From positions 248,001 through 312,000 of the forward strand of contig JAUJYZ010000222.1 of NCBI GenBank assembly GCA_033675265.1: a DNA stretch of 64,000 bases, written 5' to 3'. How positions within the stretch are numbered: position 1 is the stretch's first letter; the number at the start of each line of letters is the position of its first letter. The DNA comes from Actinostola sp. cb2023 (taxonomy: Eukaryota > Cnidaria > Anthozoa > Actiniaria > Actinostolidae). Under the pieces are notes generated by a model. That model did no database searches. It was not told the DNA's origin and saw only the letters and a list, made by a program, of their open reading frames with translations. This document shows positions 22,668-32,561 of this stretch, piece by piece. The translations under genes were made by a program, and so were the position numbers.

Positions 22668-25022
22668 CTACTGGGTTTCGCGAGAGAGTCCGTCAGCATT
22701 TGCATTACTCTTGCCACTTCGGAACGTTATAGTGAAGTCAAACAATGCTAGCTGTGCAGCCCATCGTTGCTCCAATGCTCCTAACTTTGCCGTGTTGAGG
22801 TACTTGAGCGGGTTGTTATCCGTGTACACCACAAATTTTGAACCAAGGAGGTACGATCTGAATTTCTCAGTGACTGCCCACTTTAACGCCAATAGCTCAA
22901 GCTTCATTGAACTATAGTTAGTTGGATTCCTCTCTGTACTGGCCAAACGTCTGCTTGCATAGGCGATAACTCTGCGCTGACCATCTTGCTCTTGTGATAA
23001 CACAGCACCTAAACCTTCGTTACTCGCGTCTGTTTCAACGATGAATGGCTTAGAGAAATCCACGTAACCAAGTACAGGCGGCGATGTCAACTTTTCCTTC
23101 AACGTATCAAAGGCTTTCTGACAGTTCGAGTTCCAACGTTGTGTGAAGGGGATCTTGAGCTTTCGATGTTCCTTCAATTCTTTCAAGCAGGTGTTTACAA
23201 GTTCGTGCAATGGTCCTGCTATGGCAGCAAAGTTCTTGCAGAATCTCCTGTAATACCCCACAAATCCAAGAAACGATCTTAGCTCCTTTACAGTGGTTGG
23301 TGTCTTCCACTCCCTTACTGCTGCAGTCTGTTCCGGGTCTGTAGTGATGCCTTCAGCTGACAACAAATGTCCGACATACGTTACTTCACGCTTAAGAAAG
23401 TGGCACTTATCGGGTTGTAATGTAAGTCCATGTTCTCTTAGCCGATTGAAAAGTTTTTCAAGTCTCTCGAGATGTTCTTCAAACGTACCGGAGTACACTA
23501 CGATGTCGTCCAGATACACAAGAAGCAACACATAGACCATGTCACTAAGACAACGTTGCATTAATCTGGAAAACGTCGATGGAGCATTTTTTAGACCAAA
23601 CGGCATGCGGTTGTATTCAAATAATCCAAACGGGCAAGAGAAAGCAGTTTTTGGCCTGTCCTCTGTATCCATGGCAACTTGATTAAAGCCACTAGCCAAG
23701 TCTAAAGTTGAGAACCACTTAGCGTCAGTTATCGACGTAATACTCTCTTCAATACGCGGCAACGGAAATGCGTCCTTAACAGTTTTTTCGTTAAGTTTTC
23801 TGTAATCCACACAGAGTCTGAGTGAACCATTTTTCTTTCGTACTAATACGATAGGTGACGCAAAAGGGCTATAACTTTCCCTTATGATGTTCCGGTCCAG
23901 CAACTTCTTTATGTGTTCTCTCACTTCCTGGTACTGATTGGGCGGAATCCTACGATATGGTTGACATACTGGTTCATCATCCACCGTTCGTATCTTGTGT
24001 TTTACTGTTTCAGTATATCCAAGATCCTCATCCTCCTTTGCAAACAAATCAGCGTGCTTACGTAGCAGGTCATAAAGTTTTAGTCGCTGCTCGTTAGTAC
24101 AGTCAATGTTTGATAGATCAACAGGACATGCAAAGTCCGAAGACACATCAGTCTTCTCATCAGACTCCAATTCCTTTAAGCAGACCATTTCCTCGTTAAC
24201 CGACACCCTTTTGAAGTCAACTTTATCACTGGGGACTACACAATTCTCAACTGAGTGGACGACTCCAATCCTTGTCCGAGGGTTTAGGAACACATCCTCC
24301 CTTCCAAGATTTGCCACTCTGATGTACATGCGTCCTCCAATTACTGTCGTTACAGTATTGACAACAACAATGTCTCCTGGTAATGACCAGCTTACAGGTT
24401 CCACTAAGGCGGTGTAATCCATTTTCCCGCCATTCAAGCCTGTTGCTTGAATGACTGAAACTGATTCAGCAGGAATCCTGACTTTATTTTTACCTGCAAC
24501 TTTGGCGAATCCTATTACTGACGTAGATGATTCACAAATATCCAGTTGTAGAACACCTTTCCACTCCTCACTTAGATTGTCCTTATAATCAGTGTCCGTA
24601 ATCATGTCCTTTAGTTTAGATATGATATTCATGCCAACAAGCCCTGGCACAACTTGTTTCCTTTGTCTTGCGTCTTTGCCTTCAGGATCCTTTACGACGA
24701 GTATACCCCTTTGGGCAACATTAATGCCTAGAGCACACACATCGAGTTCAAAGTAACCCACATAGGGTATGTCCAACCCGTTAGCAGCAGTAAGCGTTAG
24801 CCAGCCGCTGGTGCACAGAAGATCTTTTCCTTGAAAATGTTTTTTAAAGAAACTCTCCGTAATGGTTGACACTTCAGAACCCGAATCTAGTAGACAATTG
24901 ACTTGCACTCCACCCATGTCAACGACTACGACAGGACATTTTCCTACAGCTCTCTCGTAGATGTCTTTGGGAGAAGTAACAATCGATGAGCCAGAACTGC
25001 CCCCTCCTGACGCTTGACTCAT
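22668..25022 (-). CDS. Gypsy protease, reverse transcriptase and RNase H part of pol
   Basis: The 784-aa frame starts at an ATG 14 bp after the gag stop and in a different frame from gag. The aspartic protease motif is at residues 46-48 (DSG), reverse transcriptase has YLDD near residue 503, and RNase H has TDAS near 662. It stops just past RNase H, where gypsy pol normally continues into integrase. A small indel of about 2 bp near 22,675 separates the two frames. This could be a programmed shift, but a mutation is more likely. Confidence 0.93.
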   Translation of the reverse strand: MSQASGGGSSGSSIVTSPKDIYERAVGKCPVVVVDMGGVQVNCLLDSGSEVSTITESFFKKHFQGKDLLCTSGWLTLTAANGLDIPYVGYFELDVCALGINVAQRGILVVKDPEGKDARQRKQVVPGLVGMNIISKLKDMITDTDYKDNLSEEWKGVLQLDICESSTSVIGFAKVAGKNKVRIPAESVSVIQATGLNGGKMDYTALVEPVSWSLPGDIVVVNTVTTVIGGRMYIRVANLGREDVFLNPRTRIGVVHSVENCVVPSDKVDFKRVSVNEEMVCLKELESDEKTDVSSDFACPVDLSNIDCTNEQRLKLYDLLRKHADLFAKEDEDLGYTETVKHKIRTVDDEPVCQPYRRIPPNQYQEVREHIKKLLDRNIIRESYSPFASPIVLVRKKNGSLRLCVDYRKLNEKTVKDAFPLPRIEESITSITDAKWFSTLDLASGFNQVAMDTEDRPKTAFSCPFGLFEYNRMPFGLKNAPSTFSRLMQRCLSDMVYVLLLVYLDDIVVYSGTFEEHLERLEKLFNRLREHGLTLQPDKCHFLKREVTYVGHLLSAEGITTDPEQTAAVREWKTPTTVKELRSFLGFVGYYRRFCKNFAAIAGPLHELVNTCLKELKEHRKLKIPFTQRWNSNCQKAFDTLKEKLTSPPVLGYVDFSKPFIVETDASNEGLGAVLSQEQDGQRRVIAYASRRLASTERNPTNYSSMKLELLALKWAVTEKFRSYLLGSKFVVYTDNNPLKYLNTAKLGALEQRWAAQLALFDFTITFRSGKSNANADGLSRETQ

Positions 25023-25036
25023 AGCGACAGGGGGTG

Positions 25037-26077
25037 CTAGTTTGACGGTGGCTTGGGTTCCTGATTAGTTGCTTGCTCACTAGCACTCGCATATTTCTTT
25101 GTATCTTTACGACCATCACCTTGCGTATCCGGCTCTTTCTGCGTGCAATTACGAGCAAAATGTCCAGGTTTCCGACATTTGTAACACAGTTGTCCCTGCG
25201 GTTTTCTCTCAGGTGACGACTTCAGTCGAGCCACAGCAGCAGTTAACTCTTTTATAGCCTCCTGCTGTTGTTGCAACATTTTGGCAAGGTCACGCAATAT
25301 TGAATCCTGCGGGTCTTTCCCTTGAAGTATACAACTTTCAGCCTTGACCTCCGAAGTACTTGTGGTATTTCTGAAACGCTGGGTTGCGTGAGGCGACTTT
25401 TCTTCTTCCTCAGACCAGCTTATTCCTTCTTCTCGAATGTCCAGAAAAGAAATACCAGGTCGCACTCTTATACTGCGTTTAAGTTCCTTCCGCAGTAAAG
25501 CGTCACGCACGTTGTCCGCAAATTGATCACGTAGCATGGTGTCCGAGTCCGCCGAACACTTCGTGTCCTTTTTCACAACACGAGTCCACAGTTCACTTAA
25601 AGCGTGTGAAAATTCTCTTAGACTCTCTCCGTCCTTCTGTCTTCGATCGTAAAATGCCTTCAAGAGTTGCGGCTTCGAGCGTTTTTCGCCGAAAGCATCG
25701 CCAAGGATTTCGAACACTTTCTTGGGATCTCTCCTATCCTCCTCTGGGTAGACTTTCAACTCTTCTTTCGCAGCTCCTTCTAGATGTGAGGTGATGAAGT
25801 CAAGCTGCTCAGCCTTGCTCATGTCCCTTGCTCCGATTATTGTCTTGACTTCCTCAATGAATTCCTCAATCGTCTGTTCACTAGAGCCATCCTTCGGTCT
25901 TCCAGAGAATGTTTTTATCTTTCTTTCTCGTGGAACGACAACAAACTGACGCTTGACTCCACTTGAACGTGATGGATTCTGTAGGTCTTCAAGGGCCTTC
26001 TTCGCTACCTCCTGTTCTTTCAGCAACAGTTCGACCTTCTCTTGTAGGGTCTTTGCATCATCAGCAGACAGAGACAT
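25037..26077 (-). CDS. Gypsy Gag with one CCHC zinc knuckle
   Basis: A 346-aa protein beginning at ATG 26,077. It has an N-terminal coiled-coil-like stretch, a capsid-like middle and a CX2CX4HX4C knuckle at residues 298-311 for RNA binding. The length is usual for gypsy Gag. Pol begins 14 bp downstream in another frame, so pol expression must use reinitiation or frameshifting. Confidence 0.93.
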   Translation of the reverse strand: MSLSADDAKTLQEKVELLLKEQEVAKKALEDLQNPSRSSGVKRQFVVVPRERKIKTFSGRPKDGSSEQTIEEFIEEVKTIIGARDMSKAEQLDFITSHLEGAAKEELKVYPEEDRRDPKKVFEILGDAFGEKRSKPQLLKAFYDRRQKDGESLREFSHALSELWTRVVKKDTKCSADSDTMLRDQFADNVRDALLRKELKRSIRVRPGISFLDIREEGISWSEEEEKSPHATQRFRNTTSTSEVKAESCILQGKDPQDSILRDLAKMLQQQQEAIKELTAAVARLKSSPERKPQGQLCYKCRKPGHFARNCTQKEPDTQGDGRKDTKKYASASEQATNQEPKPPSN

Positions 26078-26138
26078 CTTTGTTTTACTTTCGCCCTCAA
26101 CAATTATTTTATTACACTACTTAACACAATCTTACAAT

Positions 26139-26154
26139 CCTGCTCGCGACGCCA
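26139..26154 (-). other. Primer-binding site
   Basis: On the minus strand TGGCGTCGCGAGCAGG starts four bases inside the 5' LTR. It complements a tRNA 3' end with discriminator G; a tRNA-Ser is a reasonable guess but is not proven. Confidence 0.8.
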
Positions 26155-26158
26155 AAAA

Positions 26159-26909
26159 TGTGACCAAGTGATCTTTTTACGATTGTAAGACGAGTGAAGC
26201 AAAGTAATTTAACAACTGCTTTATTGACAAAAGTTAACTCAGGGTAAACCAATGGTATAAACTAAGGGTAAACTAAGGGCGAAAGTAATACGCTGAAATA
26301 TACAATGTTGAAAAGCATAATTAGAATCAATCTTTGTACTAAACAATAACTAATACTACACGTATCACAGTCTTCAATAGCGATCACATACAAGCGATTT
26401 ACATAGTTTAAACTGAATAGAATACTAGCGGCGACAATACGAAGTCAATATTACTGAATCTAAAAGTAATCTGTTACATACCAATTAACACTTGAGGTGC
26501 TAGTCTAAAGAGATTTCGTTGATTATTGCCTTCACTTGACTTGATCTTGTCTCGCTTCAAACTGGACTGATTTAGCTATGAAAGCTCACTTCTTAAATAT
26601 GCTTTGGAAAAGCTATGTACGCTAAAGAATGCTAAATAACTTGGTAAACAACGGAAACACGCAATTATACGCCCTGGCTTAGCAATTCACGTAGTACGGA
26701 ATCACGTAAGGGAAAAATGCGTAAGAACGAAGGTTCTTGACACGCATTTATGCCATCTTTGTGATAACAGGATTATCTTATCCACATCGCGTGTAGCACG
26801 TTCGTGTCACGCCTAGTGTTACGTCTACTGACAGGAACTCACGTAATCTATGTTTGGCACGCGCTTCTAACTATAAACGAAATAACTACTAAAACTTGAC
26901 ATGGTCACA
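26159..26909 (-). repeat. 5' LTR (minus-strand orientation)
   Basis: 751 bp, the partner of 20,047-20,797. Followed by the TTAA target duplication at 26,910-26,913. Confidence 0.95.
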
Positions 26910-26980
26910 TTAATTTTCCATTCCATTCCATTTCCGTTTCTACTTTCTTCCTTCCTTTCTTTCTATTTCTCCTCAACTAG

Positions 26981-27489
<509 letters not shown>

Positions 27490-27607
27490 ATGGCCGAGAC
27501 AATATTCATCACCAACGCGCTCGTAATCTTTCTTTTTATGAGTGCAAACAGTATTCAAATAAGCTCGCAAGACACAGATGGAAATACGACACAGCAAGAT
27601 CTATATG
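27490..27607 (+). CDS. GPCR 1, candidate exon 1 (signal peptide)
   Basis: ATG at 27,490 opens 39 codons plus one base, with a hydrophobic signal-like stretch (residues 4-20) and a polar NTT-containing tail, ending at the donor GTATGA. The length and phase (118 nt, phase 1) match exon 1 of GPCR 3 exactly and the phase of GPCR 2. Confidence 0.7.
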
Positions 27608-27835
27608 GTATGAAAAGACTAGCGTAACAATGTCACAACAACAGTTTAAAAAATCTATCAGCTACGGAGCTGCAATTCGGTCCTGTAACTCTAATAATCA
27701 GCTGCAGCCTGGCCGACTGGTTCTTTTACAAAGAGATTTAGTATATATTATCTATGACAGAATTTAATAACGCTGACAATCAAAGGATAGTAAGAGTTCC
27801 AATGTTGATTTGTTTGCAGTTTCCTATCTCGTACT

Positions 27836-28317
27836 TGCTTGCTTCCTTGCTTCCTTGCTTCCTTGCTTCCTTGCTTCCTTGCTTCCTTGCTTCCTTGCTT
27901 CCTTGCTTCCTTGCTTCCTTGCTTCCTTGCCTCCTTGCTTCCTTGCTTCCTTGCTTCCTTGCTTCCTTGCTTCCTTGCTTCCTTGCTTCCTTGCTTCCTT
28001 GCTTCCTTGCTTCCTTGCTTCCTTGCTTCCTTGCTTCCTTGCTTCCTTGCTTCCTTGCTTCCTTGCTTCCTTGCTTCCTTGCTTCCTTGCTTCCTTGCTT
28101 CCTTGCTTCCTTGCTTCCTTGCTTCCTTGCTTCCTTGCTTCCTTGCTTCCTTGCTTCCTTGCTTCCTTGCTTCCTTGCTTCCTTGCTTCCTTGCTTCCTT
28201 GCTTCCTTGCTTCCTTGCTTCCTTGCTTCCTTGCTTCCTTGCTTCCTTGCTTCCTTGCTTCCTTGCTTCCTTGCTTCCTTGCTTCCTTGCTTCCTTGCTT
28301 CCTTGCTTCCTTGCTTC

Positions 28318-28368
<51 letters not shown>

Positions 28369-28503
28369 CCTTGCTTCCTTGCTTCCTTGCTTCCTTGCTT
28401 CCTTGCTTCCTTGCTTCCTTGCTTCCTTGCTTCCTTGCTTCCTTGCTTCCTTGCTTCCTTGCTTCCTTGCTTCCTTGCTTCCTTGCTTCCTTGCTTCCTT
28501 GCT
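27836..28503. repeat. (CTTGCTTC)n minisatellite in the GPCR 1 intron
   Basis: About 660 bp of an 8-bp pyrimidine-rich unit, with a (CTTG)n stretch near 28,320-28,367. All three forward frames are open, so long ORFs here are artefacts of the repeat. Confidence 0.97.
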
Positions 28504-28570
28504 ACAAGTACTTGCGTACTTTACAGTTTAAACAATTCCGCGTCTTTGTCTTATAGATATCGAGATCTAG

Positions 28571-29626
28571 AAACTTGTTCATCCTCCACAATTTTCAAAT
28601 GACTTCACGAAACCAACCTTAGTCTCCGTTACTATGGTCGTTGCCATGGTTTCCATTCTTAGCAACGCACTCATTATTCACGTTGTTAGGGTAAACTCGC
28701 ACATGCGCAGTTCGACCAATTACCTCATTGTCAACATGGCGTGTGGTGATGTGATCGCAACCCTCTGCTCTGCTTCAACAAGTGCGAAACACCTTTATAC
28801 AGGCCTTGAAGGGAACCCTGGACCTCTTGGCCAGTTCACGTGCAAATTAGCCTACTACGTCATATCCGTTGCTATGCTGTGCTCCATCTTTAGTCTTGTT
28901 GCTATGACATGTGACCGGTTCCTGGCTGTCAGTCGTCCACTTAAGTACAAACACCAATCTTCCTGGACAAAATTCGCCATACCAGTCGTGTGGACAGCGT
29001 CGCTGGCAATACCTTCAAGACTTGCCCTTGGTGGGTTTGAAGTACGAGGTGACGTACTACGAAACAATAAAACCTACTGCGTCGCTATGCACGGGCAAAA
29101 CGACGGCATATTTGTTGCATGTGTGGGATATGTTATTCCACACGTTGTCATGGTGATATTGTATATCATAATCGCGTATAAACTATGGACGCGGAGAGTT
29201 CCTGGTGACGAGCAAGCTGAAAGACAATTGAACACTCACCAGACTGCGAGAAAAGTCACTCTCATGATCATTTGCGTGTTGTTTACTTTCAACGCGTGTT
29301 GGCTTCCAATCTTTACAACTTTCTACATCGTGTCATTCTTCCCAGCCCTCTTTAAATACGACAATAATTTCGTACCACCCCTTGTGAGCATTGCTGCTAT
29401 GGCAAATGGGCCTTTGAATGCTTTGATCTTTGCCGTCTTTTGTGAAAAGTTTAGAATCGCTTTTAAAACGGCTCTGAAATTCGAAAGATTAGTTGCGTTG
29501 CGGAACATAAACCTCAACAGGTTTCGGCAAGGGAGAGTAAGTGCTGAACCAGCATCGAGATTGAAACCACATCTAGCAGGTACAGCAGGAGAGATTCAAC
29601 AATCAATACAAGAAAATAGGGTTTAA
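28571..29626 (+). CDS. Class A (rhodopsin-like) GPCR 1, main exon
   Basis: Seven hydrophobic segments follow one another. Family marks: the TM1 Asn in LSNALI, the TM3 DRF motif (for DRY) in CDRFLAVSRP, CW.P in TM6 (ACWLP) and a divergent NPxxY (NALIF) in TM7. A short basic tail ends without the Lys-Asn repeat of GPCR 2. The frame is open from the AG at 28,569-28,570. That acceptor aligns with those of GPCRs 2 and 3, but joining it to exon 1 would be out of frame. An acceptor ending at 28,622 would restore frame and keep TM1, giving about 373 aa. So this is either a gene with a shifted acceptor or one damaged at its junction. Ligand unknown; peptide-type receptors are the nearest look. Poly(A) signals AATAAA lie near 29,653 and 29,670. 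Confidence 0.85.
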   Translation, partial: KLVHPPQFSNDFTKPTLVSVTMVVAMVSILSNALIIHVVRVNSHMRSSTNYLIVNMACGDVIATLCSASTSAKHLYTGLEGNPGPLGQFTCKLAYYVISVAMLCSIFSLVAMTCDRFLAVSRPLKYKHQSSWTKFAIPVVWTASLAIPSRLALGGFEVRGDVLRNNKTYCVAMHGQNDGIFVACVGYVIPHVVMVILYIIIAYKLWTRRVPGDEQAERQLNTHQTARKVTLMIICVLFTFNACWLPIFTTFYIVSFFPALFKYDNNFVPPLVSIAAMANGPLNALIFAVFCEKFRIAFKTALKFERLVALRNINLNRFRQGRVSAEPASRLKPHLAGTAGEIQQSIQENRV

Positions 29627-30821
29627 TTTACTAATCTTGTAAGCTCCTTAAAAATAAAAAATGTATACAAATAAATCTTGTAAGTTCTGGGACGAATCCA
29701 GTGGGTTCAAAAGGTCCTAAGGAAGGAAGGAAGGAAGGAAGGAAGGAAGGAAGGAAGGAAGGAAGGAAGGAAGGAAGGAAGGAAGGAAGGAAGGAAGGAA
29801 GGAAGGAAGGAAGGAAGGAAGGAAGGAAGGAAGGAAGGAAGGAAGGAATTATTTAGACGTAACCCTATTAGACCCTTCTCAATATGAGCGGTTTTTAATA
29901 CTTTCTTTTCACAATAAGTGTCAACAATCAACATAATCACCAAAACGAAATTAAAATGACTTGTTTCCTGTAATTAGTTTATTATAATCGCTCTTGATCT
30001 TTGCCTCAAGGGGAAATCCCTCCTTTAATGCTGATTCTCATCAAACATTTGACGTTTATTTGACAATCTGTGGTGTTCTGCGCAGCTGTTTCCTTCGTCG
30101 TCCGCACACCGATAATAACATGAATACGTAATAAACATCGAATCTTTTTAACGCTTGATATTGCTTTCCATTTTGTCAATAAAGTCAACTCAGTAGTTCA
30201 ATGCTGAATGACTACGGCTGACTTTATGGCGAACATGAGCAAACATGAACCTGATAAAGATTTAGCAGGTAAGACTGAGAGTTGTCCTTTCAAACTCAAC
30301 TAAATGTCATTTACGTTGGATAATGGCCAAATATTAAACATTTAAACATTTAAAACTATGAATGTTGTAACCAATCTGGGAAAATTCCCTCTGGATCTTC
30401 AGTCTCCATACAATAAAAGAACGTGTACAGAAAATAAAACTAAACCAATGTTAGTAGTATTAATTCTTTTGGATTTGTCTCACTTATAAAACTTTTAAAA
30501 TATAGTTTTGGTCTTTGATCAAGACCATCATCAGTATGAAATATATATATATATTTTAGTGTAATTTTTTCAGTAGTTTTCGCTTCCCACGGTTTCTACA
30601 GTAACAATTCTATCGTGTTCTGTCAGTGCTACATAATTAATTACACAGTACGGTACACAGACGCGTGTTTCCGGCGGTCTTAATTATCGTGGTCAAATAT
30701 GAATGCACGTCTTTTTAAGCGAATACACAATTTGTTGAATGTGATCCTCTCAGCTGGACTGAGTAAGTCCTTCAACAACAAAGTCCATATATTTTTAGTC
30801 CATAAACGACTTTCATTGTGT
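29627..30821. other. Intergenic after GPCR 1
   Basis: Holds the poly(A) signals of GPCR 1, a GGAA microsatellite and AT-rich DNA; (AT)n near 30,541. No gene. Confidence 0.45.
29719..29847. repeat. (GGAA)n microsatellite
   Basis: About 32 units, uninterrupted. GGAA arrays are potential ETS-factor sites, but nothing here shows use. Confidence 0.97.
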
Positions 30822-30975
30822 CTAGAGCTCCTCCTGCGCCTCAAAGCTCCGCAATTCACCGACGACTTCACCAAACCAATCCTCGTGTTCTTCGTTGTTG
30901 TTGTCGGAATGGCTTCCTTGTTCAGAGCCAACGCCCTCATCATACATGTGGCCAGAGTCAACAAACATCTGGGTG
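30822..30975 (+). pseudogene. GPCR fragment (start of the main exon through TM1)
   Basis: An acceptor-like TAG is followed by KAPQF and DFTKP motifs, then a TM1 ending in ANALIIHVARVN, matching GPCR 1-3. Homology stops just after TM1 in a GC-rich palindromic stretch (GGTGCGCAC repeated). No other TM follows. A truncated duplicate. Confidence 0.85.
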
Positions 30976-32500
30976 CGCACGGTGCGCACCCACGCGGCGC
31001 ATGCGCAGCCAGTCTGTCATCTAGTTAGTTTCAAACAGTTAGCTGTCAGTGGTGCAAAGTTACCTTGACGCGTTACTAGTTTGCACGTGACGTCATGGCG
31101 GCCATGTTCGTGGCATTTGTTATTATTTTATTTGACACTAGCTTCACTAGTTTCATTTGTACCATCCAACATGGCCGCTGCATGCGTCTTTGTACTTCTC
31201 AAGAGATTGACTGCAAAACCAGCAATTGATTGCAATGATTAAAGAAAATGAAGCTGTACAAACACTCTAGAAAATGTTGAAGAAATGCTAAATGAAAAGG
31301 TTTGGTTGGATTCTCTTAATGAGTTTCAAGTCTTTCAAGAGTTCCATGAACTGAAGAATGGCAAATATGGTTGCAGAGCATTAGAGTGGTTTTCGTATGA
31401 GTGAGAAGTAGTTACGGTATGGTTCGTGTCGTGCGGTGACCATGCCGTGTCCAAGCATTCTGAACAATTTTGCGCGCTGTGATTGGTTGAATAAATGTTC
31501 GTATGAGTGGGAAGAGTAGTGAGAAGTAGTTACGGTATGGTTCGTGTCGTGCGGTGACCATGCCGTGTCCAAGCATTCTGAACAATTTTGCGCGCTGTGA
31601 TTGGTATAGATGTCTTCGATTCCATACCGTGACCGTAATTTCAAACTCGTACGAAAACGACTCCTTTGGAATCAAATTTCATGACCTTAGGGTAACCGAA
31701 GTCTATTGTTTGTGCAAGGAGCATTATATGTCATTCTATATCCTGATGTTTTCGCTGACTCATAATCCTAACAAACAACATTGACATGTTGGTACACCCG
31801 AGACTCCCATATAAGGAGTGGTGGGGATGCTTAGGTACCAGAATGTCGATCTTGTGTTTTTTTCCCCCTCAGTCTGCTCAGTTCCTTGACAAGTAGGTCA
31901 TAGTTTTATTATGGACTCTAAAAAGTACCGGGATAACCCTAACCCTAACCTACCCTAAGCGGTACAAAAACCCCACCACAGTAATCCCCCCGGGATACAC
32001 TAGTTGCTGTTCTTGACTATGGGAATTCTTTTCACAATAAACTGTGTATAACTAGGCATTTAAATCACTGATCTACTTTAGATTCCTTAGCTTCACTGAA
32101 TCTTATATCAAACAGCGCCCCTGGCCAGAGCGTCTTGACATCATATAGTGAAACTGGGTACATACGCCAAAGTCATCCCACGTAATGACGTAATACTTTA
32201 TTGTGATCACAGTGTGATGACCAAGGTCAACGCATGCACGGCAGATACCATATTCTAGATGACCAACCCTACACCCCTGGAAAAGAAAGGAACCAATGCC
32301 ATAGTTTTACAAAGTAGTTGGGTCTTCTTAGTTTCCTTGGGTTGGAGAGCAAGAACTTCTCGTCCAAAAACCCAACGTTTGAAAACCGTGTGAAGTGAAA
32401 CAATGGAAATAGGAAACCGTACTCGTGACCTTCCAGTTCCCCGGCGTGTATCTGTTTTTATTACCCATCAAGAGATAGGGATCGCATTTCACGACATCAA
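30976..32500. other. Intergenic with local duplication
   Basis: Contains the direct repeat at 31,391-31,612, a short CCCTAA run near 31,933 and unique AT-rich DNA. No gene is recognised. The 5' flank of the eight-exon gene begins here. Confidence 0.4.
31391..31612. repeat. Direct duplication of about 95 bp
   Basis: The block starting GAGTGAGAAGTAGTTACGG type sequence near 31,397 recurs from about 31,520, including GCGCGCTGTGATTGGT at its end; the two copies are nearly identical. Confidence 0.85.
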
Positions 32501-32510
32501 AAATATAAAT
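32501..32510 (+). promoter_or_regulatory. TATA box of the eight-exon secreted protein gene
   Basis: AAATATAAAT lies about 55-60 bp before the ATG at 32,562, leaving room for a start site near 32,530-32,535 and a 5' UTR of about 30 nt. Confidence 0.6.
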
Positions 32511-32561
32511 GCTGAAGTCTCTCGGGGATTCGTTAGTTTAGCTGGGCACTGGAGCTGAAAG

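Larger units (their letters stand above)
20047..26909 (-). mobile_element. Ty3/gypsy LTR retrotransposon, full length
   Basis: A 6863-bp element on the minus strand with two 751-bp LTRs, TGTGACC...GGTCACA ends, a primer-binding site, a polypurine tract, gag and pol in the order protease, reverse transcriptase, RNase H, integrase (the Ty3/gypsy order). TTAA at 20,043-20,046 and 26,910-26,913 is a 4-bp target duplication. I see no difference between the LTRs, so insertion is recent. Pol is interrupted by a frameshift between RNase H and integrase. It inserted in the right part of CniFL unit 3. Confidence 0.96.

Noticed and set aside
27754..28602. Three overlapping Leu/Ala/Pro/Cys frames
   Set aside because: Produced by the 8-bp CTTGCTTC repeat in the GPCR 1 intron.
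31932..31957. CCCTAA run resembling a telomere
   Set aside because: Only about two to three imperfect units in interstitial DNA; too short to be a telomere or fusion mark.
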